Assembly (NCBI GenBank): GCA_018432925.1
Contig: JAHDSC010000062.1
Span: forward strand, 21,734-85,733
DNA length: 64,000 bases
Source of the DNA: Desulfobacterales bacterium
GTDB lineage: Bacteria; Desulfobacterota; Desulfobacteria; Desulfobacterales; JAHDSC01
Direction of reading: 5' to 3'
In this document: positions 27,221 through 36,025 of the stretch, piece after piece
Layout of the letters: each line of letters starts with the position of its first letter
Position numbering within the stretch: position 1 is the stretch's first letter
Made by a program: the position numbers and the translations under genes
Notes under the pieces: model-generated
Databases searched by the model: none
Seen by the model: only the letters and a program-made list of their open reading frames with translations
Told to the model about the DNA's origin: nothing

Positions 27221-29914
27221 TCATGCCGGTGAAGAACTGTGTCTCGACCTCTTGATTACCTTTTCGATTTCCACCGCCAGAAATACGACGGTTGAAAGCA
27301 GAATCGTAATGACAAATTCTCCGGCGGTGAGCGGTTCGGTCTTGAAAATGGGGTTCAAAAACGGCACATATATGGTGGCCATCTGAAGAACGAAGGTCAG
27401 CAAAACCGCCCCGAGAAGCGGTTTGTTGGACAAAACCCCCTGCCTGAAAAAAGATTCCTGTTCGGATCGAATGGCCAGCACGTGCCCCATCTGACTCAAA
27501 CAGAGAACGGTGAATACCATGGTTTGCCAGTGGGTCTGACTGCGGTCGATGAACAGGGCCTGGGTCATGATGGAAACGGCTCCCATGAGCAGACCGACCC
27601 AGACGATGTGCCCGCCGAGACCTTTGGCGAAAATGCTTTCCTTCGGGTCCCTGGGAGAACGGCTCATGATGTCTTTCTCCCCGGGCTCGGCGGCCAGGGC
27701 CAAACCGGGCAGACCGTCGGTCACCAGGTTGATCCACAGGATATGGATCGGCAGCAGCGGAATGGGCAGACCGAGGAATGGCGCCAGAAAAATGGTGAAG
27801 ATCTCGCCTGAATTACTGGTCATGGTGTATTTGATGAACTTGCGAATGTTGTCAAAAATACGCCGGCCTTCCCGGACGGCCTTGACGATGGTGGCGAAAT
27901 TGTCGTCCAGAAGAATCATGTGGGAAGCTTCCTTGGACACATCGGTTCCGGTAATCCCCATCGCCACCCCGATATCCGCCCGTTTTAAAGCCGGCGCATC
28001 GTTGACCCCGTCCCCGGTCATCGCCACAAAATGCCCCTTATTCTGAAGCGCCTCAACGATCCTCAGCTTCTGTTCCGGGGCGACCCGGGCGTAGACCCGT
28101 ATCCTTTCCACCCGGTGTTGGAATTCCTCCGGCGGAAGCTGGGCGAGCTCTCGACCGGTAATGACGGCCTTCCCATTCTCTCGAATAATCCCGACGCGTC
28201 TGGCAATCACCTCGGCTGTCAGCAGGTGATCTCCCGTAATCATCACCGGCCGGATACCCGCGGACCGGCATATGGCAACCGACTCCACCGCCTCCGGCCG
28301 GGGTGGGTCCATCATTCCGACCATCCCGATCAGTACCAGCCCTGTTTCCGCCTGTTCCGAAGTCAGCGGATCGGGAACCGCATCCCGGATCCGCATGGCG
28401 AACCCCAGGGTCCTCAGGCCGTCTCCGGCAATCCGATCGGCGGTCTCCAAGACTTTCGAACGGTCGATTTCTTCCATGCCCTTGTGGAATAAGGTTTTTT
28501 CGGATCGCTCCAGAATTTCCTCAACCGCGCCCTTGGTGAAAGAAACGATCCGGCCGTTTTCCCAGGGATGGAAAGTGGTCATGAGTTTTCGGTCCGAGTC
28601 AAACGGAATTTCGGCCAGCCTGGGGTATTTTTCATCCAGCCTCTCGCGGATATATCCTTTCTCTTGGGCCAGATCGAAAAGGGCCGTTTCGGTCGGATCG
28701 CCGATCACACCGCCGGAGGCATCCAGTCTGGCATCATTGCAAAGTGCCAGTGCAATCAGCAGCAGATCGAAGGGCTCCCTGCCGGTCAGTGAACCATCCA
28801 CGGCTTCCTCCCGGGTCGGGAGAGTCAATTCATCGGTCCGGTGCTGCCGCCCGCCTGCATAAACCTTTTCCACGGCCATGCGGTTCAAGGTCAATGTCCC
28901 GGTTTTGTCGGAGCAGATGTAGGTAACCGATCCGAGGGTCTCCACCGCCGGTAGCTTTCGGATCAATGCCTGCTGCTTGACCAGCTTCTTGGCACCCAGA
29001 GCCAGTGAGATGGTAATAACGGCGGGAAGGGCCTCCGGAATCGCAGCCACCGCCAGAGAGATCGCTGTAAGAAGCATCAGGAGCGGAGGCTCTCCCCGAA
29101 GGAGACCGGCCAGAAAAACGATCACGCAGATGGCCAGAACCGCGTAAGCAAGCTTCTGCCCGAAAGATGCAAGCCGTTTCTGAAGAGGAGTCCGCCCCTC
29201 ATCCTGGTCCTGAAGCAGGGCGGCGATCCGTCCGAGTTCCGTCCGCATCCCGGTTTCCGCCACCAGGCCCTGACCTCGGCCGTAGGTGACCAGGGTTCCT
29301 TTATAGGCCATGTTTTTCCGGTCTCCGATGGCCGGGTCCGCTTCCGGAAGCGCCGCGCTGTCCTTCTCCACCGGCACGGATTCACCGGTCAACGCCGCTT
29401 CATCGATTCGAATCCGGACCGCTTCCGTCAGCCGGATATCGGCAGGCACCACGTTGCCGGCCTCAAGGATCACCAGGTCCCCGGGGACCAGCCGCTCGGC
29501 GTTCATCGATTCGGGCCGCCCGTCCCGGATAACGTTCGCCGAAGGGGCTGCCAGCTTCTTCAGGGCGGCCATGGCTTTTTCGGCCCGATATTCCTGGACG
29601 AAACCAAGAACGGCGTTCAACAGCACAATCACGGCGATGGCGATGGTGTCCGAAATCTCTCCGATCACTCCGGCTACGATAGCGGCGGCGATCAGCACCA
29701 GGATCATGAAATCCTTGAACTGATCCAGAAACATCATCCATAAGGATTTGCGCTTCTTTTCGATCAGTTCGTTGGGGCCATAACGCTCGAAACGCCGGTG
29801 GGCCTCCTCGGAAGTAAGACCCGTGCCGGATGATCGCAGCTTCTCCGGAACCTCTTTTGGATCCAGCTGGTGCCATTTAATCGATCCGTTTCCCTTTGCA
29901 CTCATGGTTTTCAA
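27221..29914 (-). CDS. P-type cation ATPase (PacL/SERCA-like), probable Mn2+ or Ca2+ exporter
   Basis: Exports divalent cations across the inner membrane using ATP. The 897 residues carry the N-terminal cation ATPase domain, actuator TGES (176-179), the M4 ion-binding motif PEALP (293-297), phosphorylation site DKTGTLT (Asp336), the TGD and GDGVNDAPALKRAD hinge motifs, and six C-terminal transmembrane helices. PEALP is typical of Ca2+/Mn2+ pumps rather than Cu/Zn pumps. A manganese riboswitch lies upstream of the preceding gene on the same strand; the lactococcal pump YoaB is a known Mn2+ exporter under the same riboswitch class, which favours manganese. Start: TTG at 29914 (GGGAG 4 nt away) or ATG at 29905; neither spacing is ideal. 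Confidence 0.92.
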   Translation of the reverse strand: MKTMSAKGNGSIKWHQLDPKEVPEKLRSSGTGLTSEEAHRRFERYGPNELIEKKRKSLWMMFLDQFKDFMILVLIAAAIVAGVIGEISDTIAIAVIVLLNAVLGFVQEYRAEKAMAALKKLAAPSANVIRDGRPESMNAERLVPGDLVILEAGNVVPADIRLTEAVRIRIDEAALTGESVPVEKDSAALPEADPAIGDRKNMAYKGTLVTYGRGQGLVAETGMRTELGRIAALLQDQDEGRTPLQKRLASFGQKLAYAVLAICVIVFLAGLLRGEPPLLMLLTAISLAVAAIPEALPAVITISLALGAKKLVKQQALIRKLPAVETLGSVTYICSDKTGTLTLNRMAVEKVYAGGRQHRTDELTLPTREEAVDGSLTGREPFDLLLIALALCNDARLDASGGVIGDPTETALFDLAQEKGYIRERLDEKYPRLAEIPFDSDRKLMTTFHPWENGRIVSFTKGAVEEILERSEKTLFHKGMEEIDRSKVLETADRIAGDGLRTLGFAMRIRDAVPDPLTSEQAETGLVLIGMVGMMDPPRPEAVESVAICRSAGIRPVMITGDHLLTAEVIARRVGIIRENGKAVITGRELAQLPPEEFQHRVERIRVYARVAPEQKLRIVEALQNKGHFVAMTGDGVNDAPALKRADIGVAMGITGTDVSKEASHMILLDDNFATIVKAVREGRRIFDNIRKFIKYTMTSNSGEIFTIFLAPFLGLPIPLLPIHILWINLVTDGLPGLALAAEPGEKDIMSRSPRDPKESIFAKGLGGHIVWVGLLMGAVSIMTQALFIDRSQTHWQTMVFTVLCLSQMGHVLAIRSEQESFFRQGVLSNKPLLGAVLLTFVLQMATIYVPFLNPIFKTEPLTAGEFVITILLSTVVFLAVEIEKVIKRSRHSSSPA

Positions 29915-30127
29915 TGCTCTCCCTCAGACGGCCATAGGTCCCTCAAACAGGCGATCATGCGGCTGAAAAAATATGGGGCTTCAATCGGTGGATGCGCAAA
30001 TATGTTTTTCCCGAGCTCGTCTTGTCGGTTTTTCAGACTCGACAAAAATATGTTTCCTTGCCGGAAGCCACCTATATGCGATCCGCGAAAATCCGCCGGA
30101 ACCGGGACCTGAAGCAAAACGAGGCGT

Positions 30128-30991
30128 TTATTGCTCCACCTGCTGAATTCCCTCCAGTATCCAGAAGGATTCCGGGTTCGCCCGGTCCCGGCTGAAATGC
30201 CAAAGTTCACGGACTTGTTGGGTAAACTCGTCTTCATTTTCGCGCAGCAGAACATCGTAGAGTACCGAGGCGATGATTTGGCTGCCGGTGTCTCGTACCT
30301 CTAAAATGCTCGGGTTGATCCGCAGCAGCTCGGTTTTGCCGGGTACGGGATCATCCTCGGCCTGCTGTCGGATTTCGCTGAAGACTTCGGCTGAAGTAAA
30401 CGAACGGATGTCATCGAGGTCCCGTTTGTCCCATGCACCCTGGAGTCGGACATAGATGGTATTGGTCCCTTTGAGAAACTCCTTCGCGTCGAACCCCGGC
30501 GGCAGAGACGGCTGCTGAAAGGCAGCAGCGGCTTCCTCCGTCGGTGTGTAGTTCGCACGACCCCATGCCTGGGCAGGGTCGCGTTCAAACCGCATGGCGT
30601 CTCCCTCGGATGACGATGCCGCAGTCACGCGTCGGGCGTGCAAAAACCGAAAAAGAAGAAAAAGACCGCCCCCCACCAGCAACAGGTCCGGCAATCCGAT
30701 ACCGCCGAACGCGCCGCCGAAAAGCAAGGAGCCGATCAGGCTGCCCATGAGCAATCCGCCCAGCATTCCTCCCCAGCGGCCTGCCGGCTGCCGGGCCGTC
30801 TGACCTGGTTTTGTCGAAGAGGCGGCAGAACCCTGCGAAGGAGACGGCGCGCTTCGCTGATAGCTCGGTTTGCTTCCGAAAAACCTACCTCGTCCCATAC
30901 GAGCCGCCTCCGCCGTGTCATGCCATAAATAAAGCAGACAGAGTGTAAAGCTGAAAAACATCAGGATGGAAAATCCGGTCTTTTTGTTCAT
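30128..30991 (-). CDS. Tim44-like domain membrane protein
   Basis: A 287-residue protein with an N-terminal signal or anchor segment (FSILMFFSFTLCLLYLW), a Ser/Pro/Gln-rich linker, a Gly-rich hydrophobic pair of helices (GGLLMGSLIGSLLFGGAFGGIG and the following LLLVGGGLFLLF), and a C-terminal Tim44-like domain of about 140 residues starting near FDAKEFLKGTNTIYVRLQ. Bacterial members are inner-membrane proteins of unclear function. It is the first gene after a manganese riboswitch and precedes the cation ATPase by 213 bp, so it may be expressed with it; a role in manganese homeostasis is inference only. Confidence 0.85.
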   Translation of the reverse strand: MNKKTGFSILMFFSFTLCLLYLWHDTAEAARMGRGRFFGSKPSYQRSAPSPSQGSAASSTKPGQTARQPAGRWGGMLGGLLMGSLIGSLLFGGAFGGIGLPDLLLVGGGLFLLFRFLHARRVTAASSSEGDAMRFERDPAQAWGRANYTPTEEAAAAFQQPSLPPGFDAKEFLKGTNTIYVRLQGAWDKRDLDDIRSFTSAEVFSEIRQQAEDDPVPGKTELLRINPSILEVRDTGSQIIASVLYDVLLRENEDEFTQQVRELWHFSRDRANPESFWILEGIQQVEQ

Positions 30992-31059
30992 GGTCTTTAT
31001 CTATCCTTTAATTTCAATTGTTAATGATCGGCGTAAAACAATGGACGTGATCGTGCCAT

Positions 31060-31220
31060 AAAAAAAAAGCCTTTATCCGCGGTACGGATGCGTACTGCCG
31101 ATAAAGGTCTTGCAATTTCGACACGATTGTCTCAACCCCGCATCCGGATGGCCGATACCATCGTGCTGACGAATCGCGGGCCGGCATGAAGAAATTGCCG
31201 GTGCTACTCCCCTGTATTTG
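31060..31220 (-). ncRNA. yybP-ykoY (Mn2+-sensing) riboswitch with terminator
   Basis: The minus-strand leader has the class hallmarks: a 5' ACAGGGGAGTAGC (31203-31215) and a 3' GCAAGACCTTTATC (31100-31113), which close the two coaxial stacks that bind Mn2+. The 3' segment overlaps the 5' arm of a long hairpin (CCTTTATC...GATAAAGG with an inner GTACG/CGTAC stem) followed by nine T residues (31060-31109). Metal binding should keep that arm in the aptamer and prevent termination, so this is a predicted ON switch. It lies 70 bp upstream of the Tim44-like gene. Known targets of the class include Mn2+ exporters, which suits the P-type ATPase downstream. Confidence 0.85.
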
Positions 31221-31225
31221 TCGCA

Positions 31226-31254
31226 AGATTATGAAAAGGCCCCTCGCCTGTCAA
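31226..31254 (-). promoter_or_regulatory. Sigma70-type promoter of the riboswitch transcript
   Basis: TTGACA (31249-31254) and TAATCT (31226-31231) are separated by exactly 17 bp. Start of transcription should fall near 31219, a few nucleotides before the GGGGAGTAGC element, so the RNA begins almost at the aptamer. The fit in sequence, spacing and position is very good. Confidence 0.8.
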
Positions 31255-31552
31255 TACAAATCTGACGGATCCGAATTTGATCTCTTGCCGGTTCGGTTAT
31301 TTATCATACCAGGTGTTTCCGATGAAGCTTCCTGAAATCCAAAGCGGCTGACCGTTTGCCGGTTTTTGTTCCCCGGTGAAGCAAATAATGAAATTATGAA
31401 TTCCGTCTTTTATAACACTGCCTTATCCGGTGATTTCGGAAAGGACAGGATATTTTCGGTAAGCGTGCGCAACCGATGTGCTGCCGGCGCATCGATTGGT
31501 GGATTACCCTGCTCCATCATTTGATTCCATGAAAAATCGGCGGCCTGATTTA

Positions 31553-32866
31553 TCAATCAACCGCCCCGAAGTCACTCGGCTCGGAAGGACTTCGGTCGAT
31601 TTCGATGAGCACTTTGTCGATGCGGTTGCCGTCCATATCGACGACCTCGAAACGAGCGTCCCCGTGTATGAAACTCGCGCCGGTCTCGGGTATTCTTCCC
31701 AGATTTTCCAGCACGAAACCCGCCAGCATCTTCACGTCCTTTCCCATGCCGATGCCCGTGACGGCTTCCACCTCGTCGGTCGGACACATCCCGTCGGCCA
31801 GCCACGATTCGTCATTTCTTTTCAAGATCCCTGGTCCGGGTTCTTCGCCCTGTTCCGGAAGGTCCCCGGCGATTGCCTCGATCACATCGGTAAGGGTTAC
31901 AAGCCCTTCCGTTGCGCCATATTCATCCACCACGACGGCGAAATGAACTTTCTCCTTTTTAAAACGATTGAGAAGTTTGAGGACCGATGTGCCCTCGGGA
32001 ATGGAAAGCAGGGGCGTCATCCGCTCGGTAAGAATGATATCGGCGCAGCGCAGTGCCTCGGGAAGAAGATCCTTGGTGTGAACGACGCCGACGGGGCGAT
32101 CCACTGTTCCGTCGCAGACAAGCAAGCGCGAAAAACGATTCGACTCGACCATATCCAGAATCGTGCTTCGGTCGGATTCGGCGTCGACCCAAACAATCCG
32201 GGAGCGCGGCGTCATGATAACCCGGACCGGTCGATCCGCCAGGCGGAGCACGCCTTGAATCATTACCTGTTCCTGCGGGAAAAAAACGCCCGATACCGTC
32301 CCCTCGGCAATCAGCGACTTGATCTCTTCCTCGGTTACGGATGTTTCCCGGGTACTCGGCAAACCCAACGCGCTCAGCACCCTCTCGGTCGATACATGAA
32401 GCAACCATACCGCCGGAGCGGCGACCTGGGAGAGTCCCCGCATCGGCCCGGCTGCCAAACAGGCGATCCGTTCCGGTTGGGCCAGCGCGATTCGCTTCGG
32501 CACGAGTTCACCCACGACCAGCGACAGGTACGTTATGCATACGACCATGACGCCGATACCCACGGCAATGCCGTGCGGCGAAATCGAAGGAAACGTATTG
32601 AGCCATCCGCCGAGCCGCTGCCCCAGGGTCGCGCCGCTGAATGCACCGGCGAAGATGCCGACCAGCGTGATGCCGATCTGGACCGTGGAAAGGAACCGGC
32701 TCGGATCGTGGATGAGACGGAGAGCGGCCCTCGCGCCACGGCTGCCCTGTTTGGCCAGATCTTCGAGGCGGCTTTTCCGAGAGGATACGACGGCAAGTTC
32801 GGACATGGCGAGCAATCCGTTGATCAGGGTCAGAAGGACGACGGCAAGTATTTCAAGATACAGCAT
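31553..32866 (-). CDS. CorC/HlyC family protein (CNNM domain, CBS pair)
   Basis: An inner-membrane protein of 437 residues. The N-terminal DUF21/CNNM domain has about four hydrophobic helices and the conserved ELVPKRIAL segment. A CBS-domain pair follows from about residue 205 (VIMTPRSRIVWVD; VVVDEYGATEGLVTLTDVIE), and a C-terminal CorC_HlyC transporter-associated domain ends the protein. Family members are linked to Mg2+ or Co2+ efflux or to ion-transport regulation; the old haemolysin name is not informative. Next to a manganese-controlled transport unit, but it is upstream of that promoter and probably separate. Confidence 0.9.
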   Translation of the reverse strand: MLYLEILAVVLLTLINGLLAMSELAVVSSRKSRLEDLAKQGSRGARAALRLIHDPSRFLSTVQIGITLVGIFAGAFSGATLGQRLGGWLNTFPSISPHGIAVGIGVMVVCITYLSLVVGELVPKRIALAQPERIACLAAGPMRGLSQVAAPAVWLLHVSTERVLSALGLPSTRETSVTEEEIKSLIAEGTVSGVFFPQEQVMIQGVLRLADRPVRVIMTPRSRIVWVDAESDRSTILDMVESNRFSRLLVCDGTVDRPVGVVHTKDLLPEALRCADIILTERMTPLLSIPEGTSVLKLLNRFKKEKVHFAVVVDEYGATEGLVTLTDVIEAIAGDLPEQGEEPGPGILKRNDESWLADGMCPTDEVEAVTGIGMGKDVKMLAGFVLENLGRIPETGASFIHGDARFEVVDMDGNRIDKVLIEIDRSPSEPSDFGAVD

Positions 32867-33224
32867 GAGAGTCTTTCCGGATGAAGTCTGGAGAAAGTGA
32901 TGTTTCCGGGGTTTCCCGGTTACCTCCGTTTACGACTTCATAGCCGCTTGGGAGGAGATTTGCAATGAATTCCATCACCCGCGACCGGTCCTCGCCATGA
33001 TGGACTTCGCCAAGCTCTTTTTGACCGGTATTTCGGCCGCCCGTGTGCAACTCTTTGTAAACCGTTCTCCATTCTCCGGCTGTTCACCGAAAACCCATGG
33101 AAACCGGGAAAAAATGTCGGGGAGATTGTCCGGTGGTAGGGGAATAATTCATGAAGCGTTCAAATCAAAAAAACTCCCCGATCCTTGAGGTAGATAGAAA
33201 AGTCAGCGCCGCGATTGTTAAAAA
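32867..33224. other. About 360 bp without a gene
   Basis: Lies upstream of the CorC/HlyC gene and downstream of a small secreted-protein gene, both on the minus strand. It presumably carries the promoter of the former. I see no RNA gene, strong terminator or credible coding frame. Confidence 0.3.
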
Positions 33225-33464
33225 TCAGTGTCCGCCTACTTCCTCAAACGGTTTCCCCTCATCCTTTCCGAGCCATTTCACAATACCGGTCGCCGTATCG
33301 ATTACAAACAGATCCGGAATATTCCCCCTGTTTATTACACACAATCGATACCGGCCGACCTGAGACGATTCGTTATTCTGACTCGCTCCGGTGAAAAGAA
33401 AGAATGCAAGTGCAATCATAATAACCAACAAGGCAAGTTTGATATTGAAAAAATTATTTTTCAT
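33225..33464 (-). CDS. Small membrane-anchored or secreted protein, unknown
   Basis: A 79-residue product from the ATG at 33464, preceded by AAGGGG about 10 nt upstream. It has an N-terminal hydrophobic segment (IKLALLVIMIALAFFLFTGA) then about 45 residues with a short beta-rich pattern, YRLCVINRGNIPDLFVIDT, reading like one blade of a repeat protein or a PQQ-like strand pair. I recognise no named family. In-frame ATGs upstream would add a non-signal N-terminus and seem less likely. Confidence 0.5.
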   Translation of the reverse strand: MKNNFFNIKLALLVIMIALAFFLFTGASQNNESSQVGRYRLCVINRGNIPDLFVIDTATGIVKWLGKDEGKPFEEVGGH

Positions 33465-33646
33465 TTTCAACCCGTCCCCTTTCATAAAATAATAAAAATG
33501 GATAAAGATCGGAATGGAAGAGCCCCGCGGTAAGCTGTGGGAAATGCCCTTGCTGCTGCGGTTCAAAGCAATCCATATTTTTAAACCATCGTTTTACTTG
33601 GACCTCAAAGTGTTACAGTCGATGGGGCGATGCTTTTTCAACCCGA

Positions 33647-33886
33647 TTATTTTTTGGAAAGATTCCGTGCAAATCCCGCCATGCCGACAAGTCCGGCGCC
33701 GAAAAGGAACATCCTGGCAGGTTCATGAATAAAAATCCAATGGAAAAGTATCGCCGGATATAATGTGACTACCGTAACAATGAAAAACGTAACGAGACAA
33801 AAAAGTAAAATCCGAGTTTTTTGTTTAAAAGCGAAATAAAAAAAATTGCCGGGGGGAAAAGTAGTTTTTATGTTCAACGCTTCCAT
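33647..33886 (-). CDS. Small protein with PEP-CTERM-like sorting tail
   Basis: A 79-residue product from an ATG with AGGAGG 8 nt upstream. A central hydrophobic stretch (ILLFCLVTFFIVTVVTLYPA) is followed by a tail HEPARMFLFGAGLVGMAG ending in basic residues (ARNLSKK). This matches the PEP-CTERM layout (Pro-Glu-Pro-like start, hydrophobic helix, basic end) except that the first Pro is His. If functional it would need an exosortase, not seen in this window. It could equally be a two-helix membrane protein with a chance likeness. Confidence 0.5.
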   Translation of the reverse strand: MEALNIKTTFPPGNFFYFAFKQKTRILLFCLVTFFIVTVVTLYPAILFHWIFIHEPARMFLFGAGLVGMAGFARNLSKK

Positions 33887-34693
33887 ATTCCATTCCTCCT
33901 TGATTTTCCAATTGGGTACATAATTTTGGATCAATGATTTCTTAAAAAGGGAAGGAAAGAACAGGAAAGGACAGGACAAACGAATGATTCGGATTCCCTG
34001 TTTTTTAACAAAGACAATTTTTGAAAAAAGAGACGATAGTTTATTCTATTCTTTTTCTTATGGTTGTCTATAAGTGGTAAGACTTATTTTTTTAGGGAAA
34101 GTTCCCGATCAACGTTGAGCTTTTCAACCTAATTTATAGATTAATTGAGATTGTTTGAATAAGAAGCGACCTTTTTTTAAGCAAGATTGATAAGGCGGGA
34201 CCACAATGGCATAGAATCGGCTCGGCCCTTTCGGCCATTTGAAAACCAGCGGTTCGGCCGCATGAAAGCTTTGAAAACGGAATCGTCTTTCGATGGAAAA
34301 AGGTTCAGCCACAAAATTCTTCATTGTCCGTCGAAATGAGGATCTGTCTTCCCGGCGATTGCGCTTATCATTTTGCATGCTGTCCGCTGATGGATATTTC
34401 ATCCAATCCGGATGGCGTTCGAATTCACGATACGTCATGACAAGCTGTTTTATTTTCTGTATATCAAAGGGGATAACAATCTGATATAAGGTAAAAACCG
34501 TATTTGGTGTTGAAATTGAAAGTAATACATGGGGCCGCCTCCGCGCCCTCCGCATCCCTGTCCAGTCATCGACTGGAAATCTTACCGTAAGCCGATCGGG
34601 GATTCAGAAGCGCTGGAACGGGTGTTCGGGATTCCGCTGACGATCCGTCGATGATCCGAGGGAACAACAACCTTTACAAATATTGAGTTTGCC
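33887..34693. other. About 800 bp with no confident gene
   Basis: AT-rich around 33990-34120. A minus-strand open frame at 34124-34555 has no ribosome binding site and no recognisable family. A short plus-strand frame at 34531-34656 would encode 41 residues (MGPPPRPPHPCPVIDWKSYR...) without a good Shine-Dalgarno. It could be a gene remnant upstream of the HypE-like gene. I would not call either. Confidence 0.3.
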
Positions 34694-35710
34694 ATGTCAA
34701 AATTTTCTTTGGACGTTTTAAAAAGGTGCGTGTATCCATTCGTCGAAACAAATGATCCGGATGTTATCCTGGGGGCTGCCTTCGGTGAAGATGTTGCATT
34801 GACCCGGGTCGGAGGCGATATTCTCGTTTCTCATGTGGATCCAATCGTCGGCGCGATTGAGAACATCGGTTGGCTGGCCGTACACGTGGCCTGCAATGAT
34901 ATCGCAACCACCGGAGCCCCTCCCCGCTGGATTTTGCTGCTGGTCCTGGTTCCCTCGATGGATGACGAGGACCTATTGAAGCAAATCATGCGCGATGCCC
35001 ATCGGGCGGTCGGAGAGGTGGGAGCTTCCATCATTGGCGGACACACCGGTTATTCTTCCGGGCTATCTCGACCGCTGGTCGCCGTCACCGCTCTCGGATT
35101 CGCATCCGAACGAAAACTTTTGCGGACCTCCGGTGCCAAAATCGGTGACCATGTGCTGGTTACCAAAGGAATTGCAATGGAGGGAACCGCCATTCTGGCT
35201 CACGATTTCAGCGACGTGGCACAAGCGTTGGGGTTGGGAAAAGAGGAAGTAGACAAAGCGAAAGACCTGATCCATGAGGTGAGTGTTCTTCCTGAGGCGT
35301 TGGCGCTGGCAAAGCACGGAGCAACAGCCATGCACGATGTTACCCGGGGTGGGCTCTTGGAGACCCTCCTGGAAATCTCCATTCCATCAAACATCGGTAT
35401 CGAGGTGGATACCTCCCGGTTGCCGATCCACCCGGTTGTCGATAGTTTCGCCCGGGCGTTCCGGTTTGATCCGCTTCGGATGATTTCTTCCGGGACATTG
35501 GCCGCAACCGTTCCGCCCGAAAGCCTGGCGGAGGCAACGGCTGCCTTGAACGAAATCGGGGTGCTTTGGGCCGATGTGGGGCAAGTCACGGACGGGGCGG
35601 GTGTACGCATCTTGAGCAGGGGAAAAACCGATCACTATCGCCAAATTCTGTGCGAACAGGATGAGTTGGCTCGCATGTGGACCCTCTACCCACGAAATGA
35701 GAAGTCATAA
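34694..35710 (+). CDS. AIR synthase-related protein, HypE-like
   Basis: A 338-residue ATP-binding protein of the PurM/HypE/SelD/ThiL superfamily. Seen are an N-terminal FGEDVALTRV segment, SHVDPIVGAIENIGWLAVHVACNDIATTGAPP (the nucleotide-binding region), GGHTGYSSGLSRP, and the later TRGGLLETLLEIS motif shared with HypE. It lacks the C-terminal Pro-Arg-Ile-Cys tail that true HypE uses to build the hydrogenase cyanide ligand, and no other hyp genes are nearby, so a hydrogenase maturation role is doubtful. Such orphans are common in anaerobes and archaea. Its Shine-Dalgarno is weak. Confidence 0.82.
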   Translation: MSKFSLDVLKRCVYPFVETNDPDVILGAAFGEDVALTRVGGDILVSHVDPIVGAIENIGWLAVHVACNDIATTGAPPRWILLLVLVPSMDDEDLLKQIMRDAHRAVGEVGASIIGGHTGYSSGLSRPLVAVTALGFASERKLLRTSGAKIGDHVLVTKGIAMEGTAILAHDFSDVAQALGLGKEEVDKAKDLIHEVSVLPEALALAKHGATAMHDVTRGGLLETLLEISIPSNIGIEVDTSRLPIHPVVDSFARAFRFDPLRMISSGTLAATVPPESLAEATAALNEIGVLWADVGQVTDGAGVRILSRGKTDHYRQILCEQDELARMWTLYPRNEKS

Positions 35711-36025
35711 GAGGCACGGGACCCGTTTCATTGGACACCTTTCGCTGGGGTTCGATAGGCTGAACGGATGAAAAGGCCGATTTGCAGCTTTCAGAATTGA
35801 ACAAATCACGCCGGCATGGTGATGGATCAACATGATCGATTGAAAAAAGAAAATTCAAAAAACCGGACGTTCTCATCTTCAATCATCCGATCCCCGATGC
35901 GACGTGGCATTCTCGTCGACTCGGGCATCGGGTGACTCCTCCGGCCAATCAGATTCCTTCGCTGATCAATACTGGAAAATTGTCCTGTTGGTCCGGTTTA
36001 TGTCCCGTTTCAACGTGGGCGGCAT
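35711..36025. other. Convergent intergenic region with short direct repeats
   Basis: About 315 bp between convergent genes. On the minus strand the last codons of the neighbouring gene and the sequence just past its stop hold four imperfect copies of AAAC(A/G)GGAC(A/G)T(A/G)A at about 35975-36060. No clear hairpin terminator was found. Confidence 0.3.

Noticed and set aside
31014..31226. 70-codon minus-strand frame over the Mn2+ riboswitch
   Set aside because: It coincides with the aptamer and terminator RNA elements, which explain the sequence better.
31478..32884. 468-codon plus-strand frame opposite the CorC/HlyC gene
   Set aside because: The minus strand encodes a complete CBS-domain protein there; the opposite frame has no domains.
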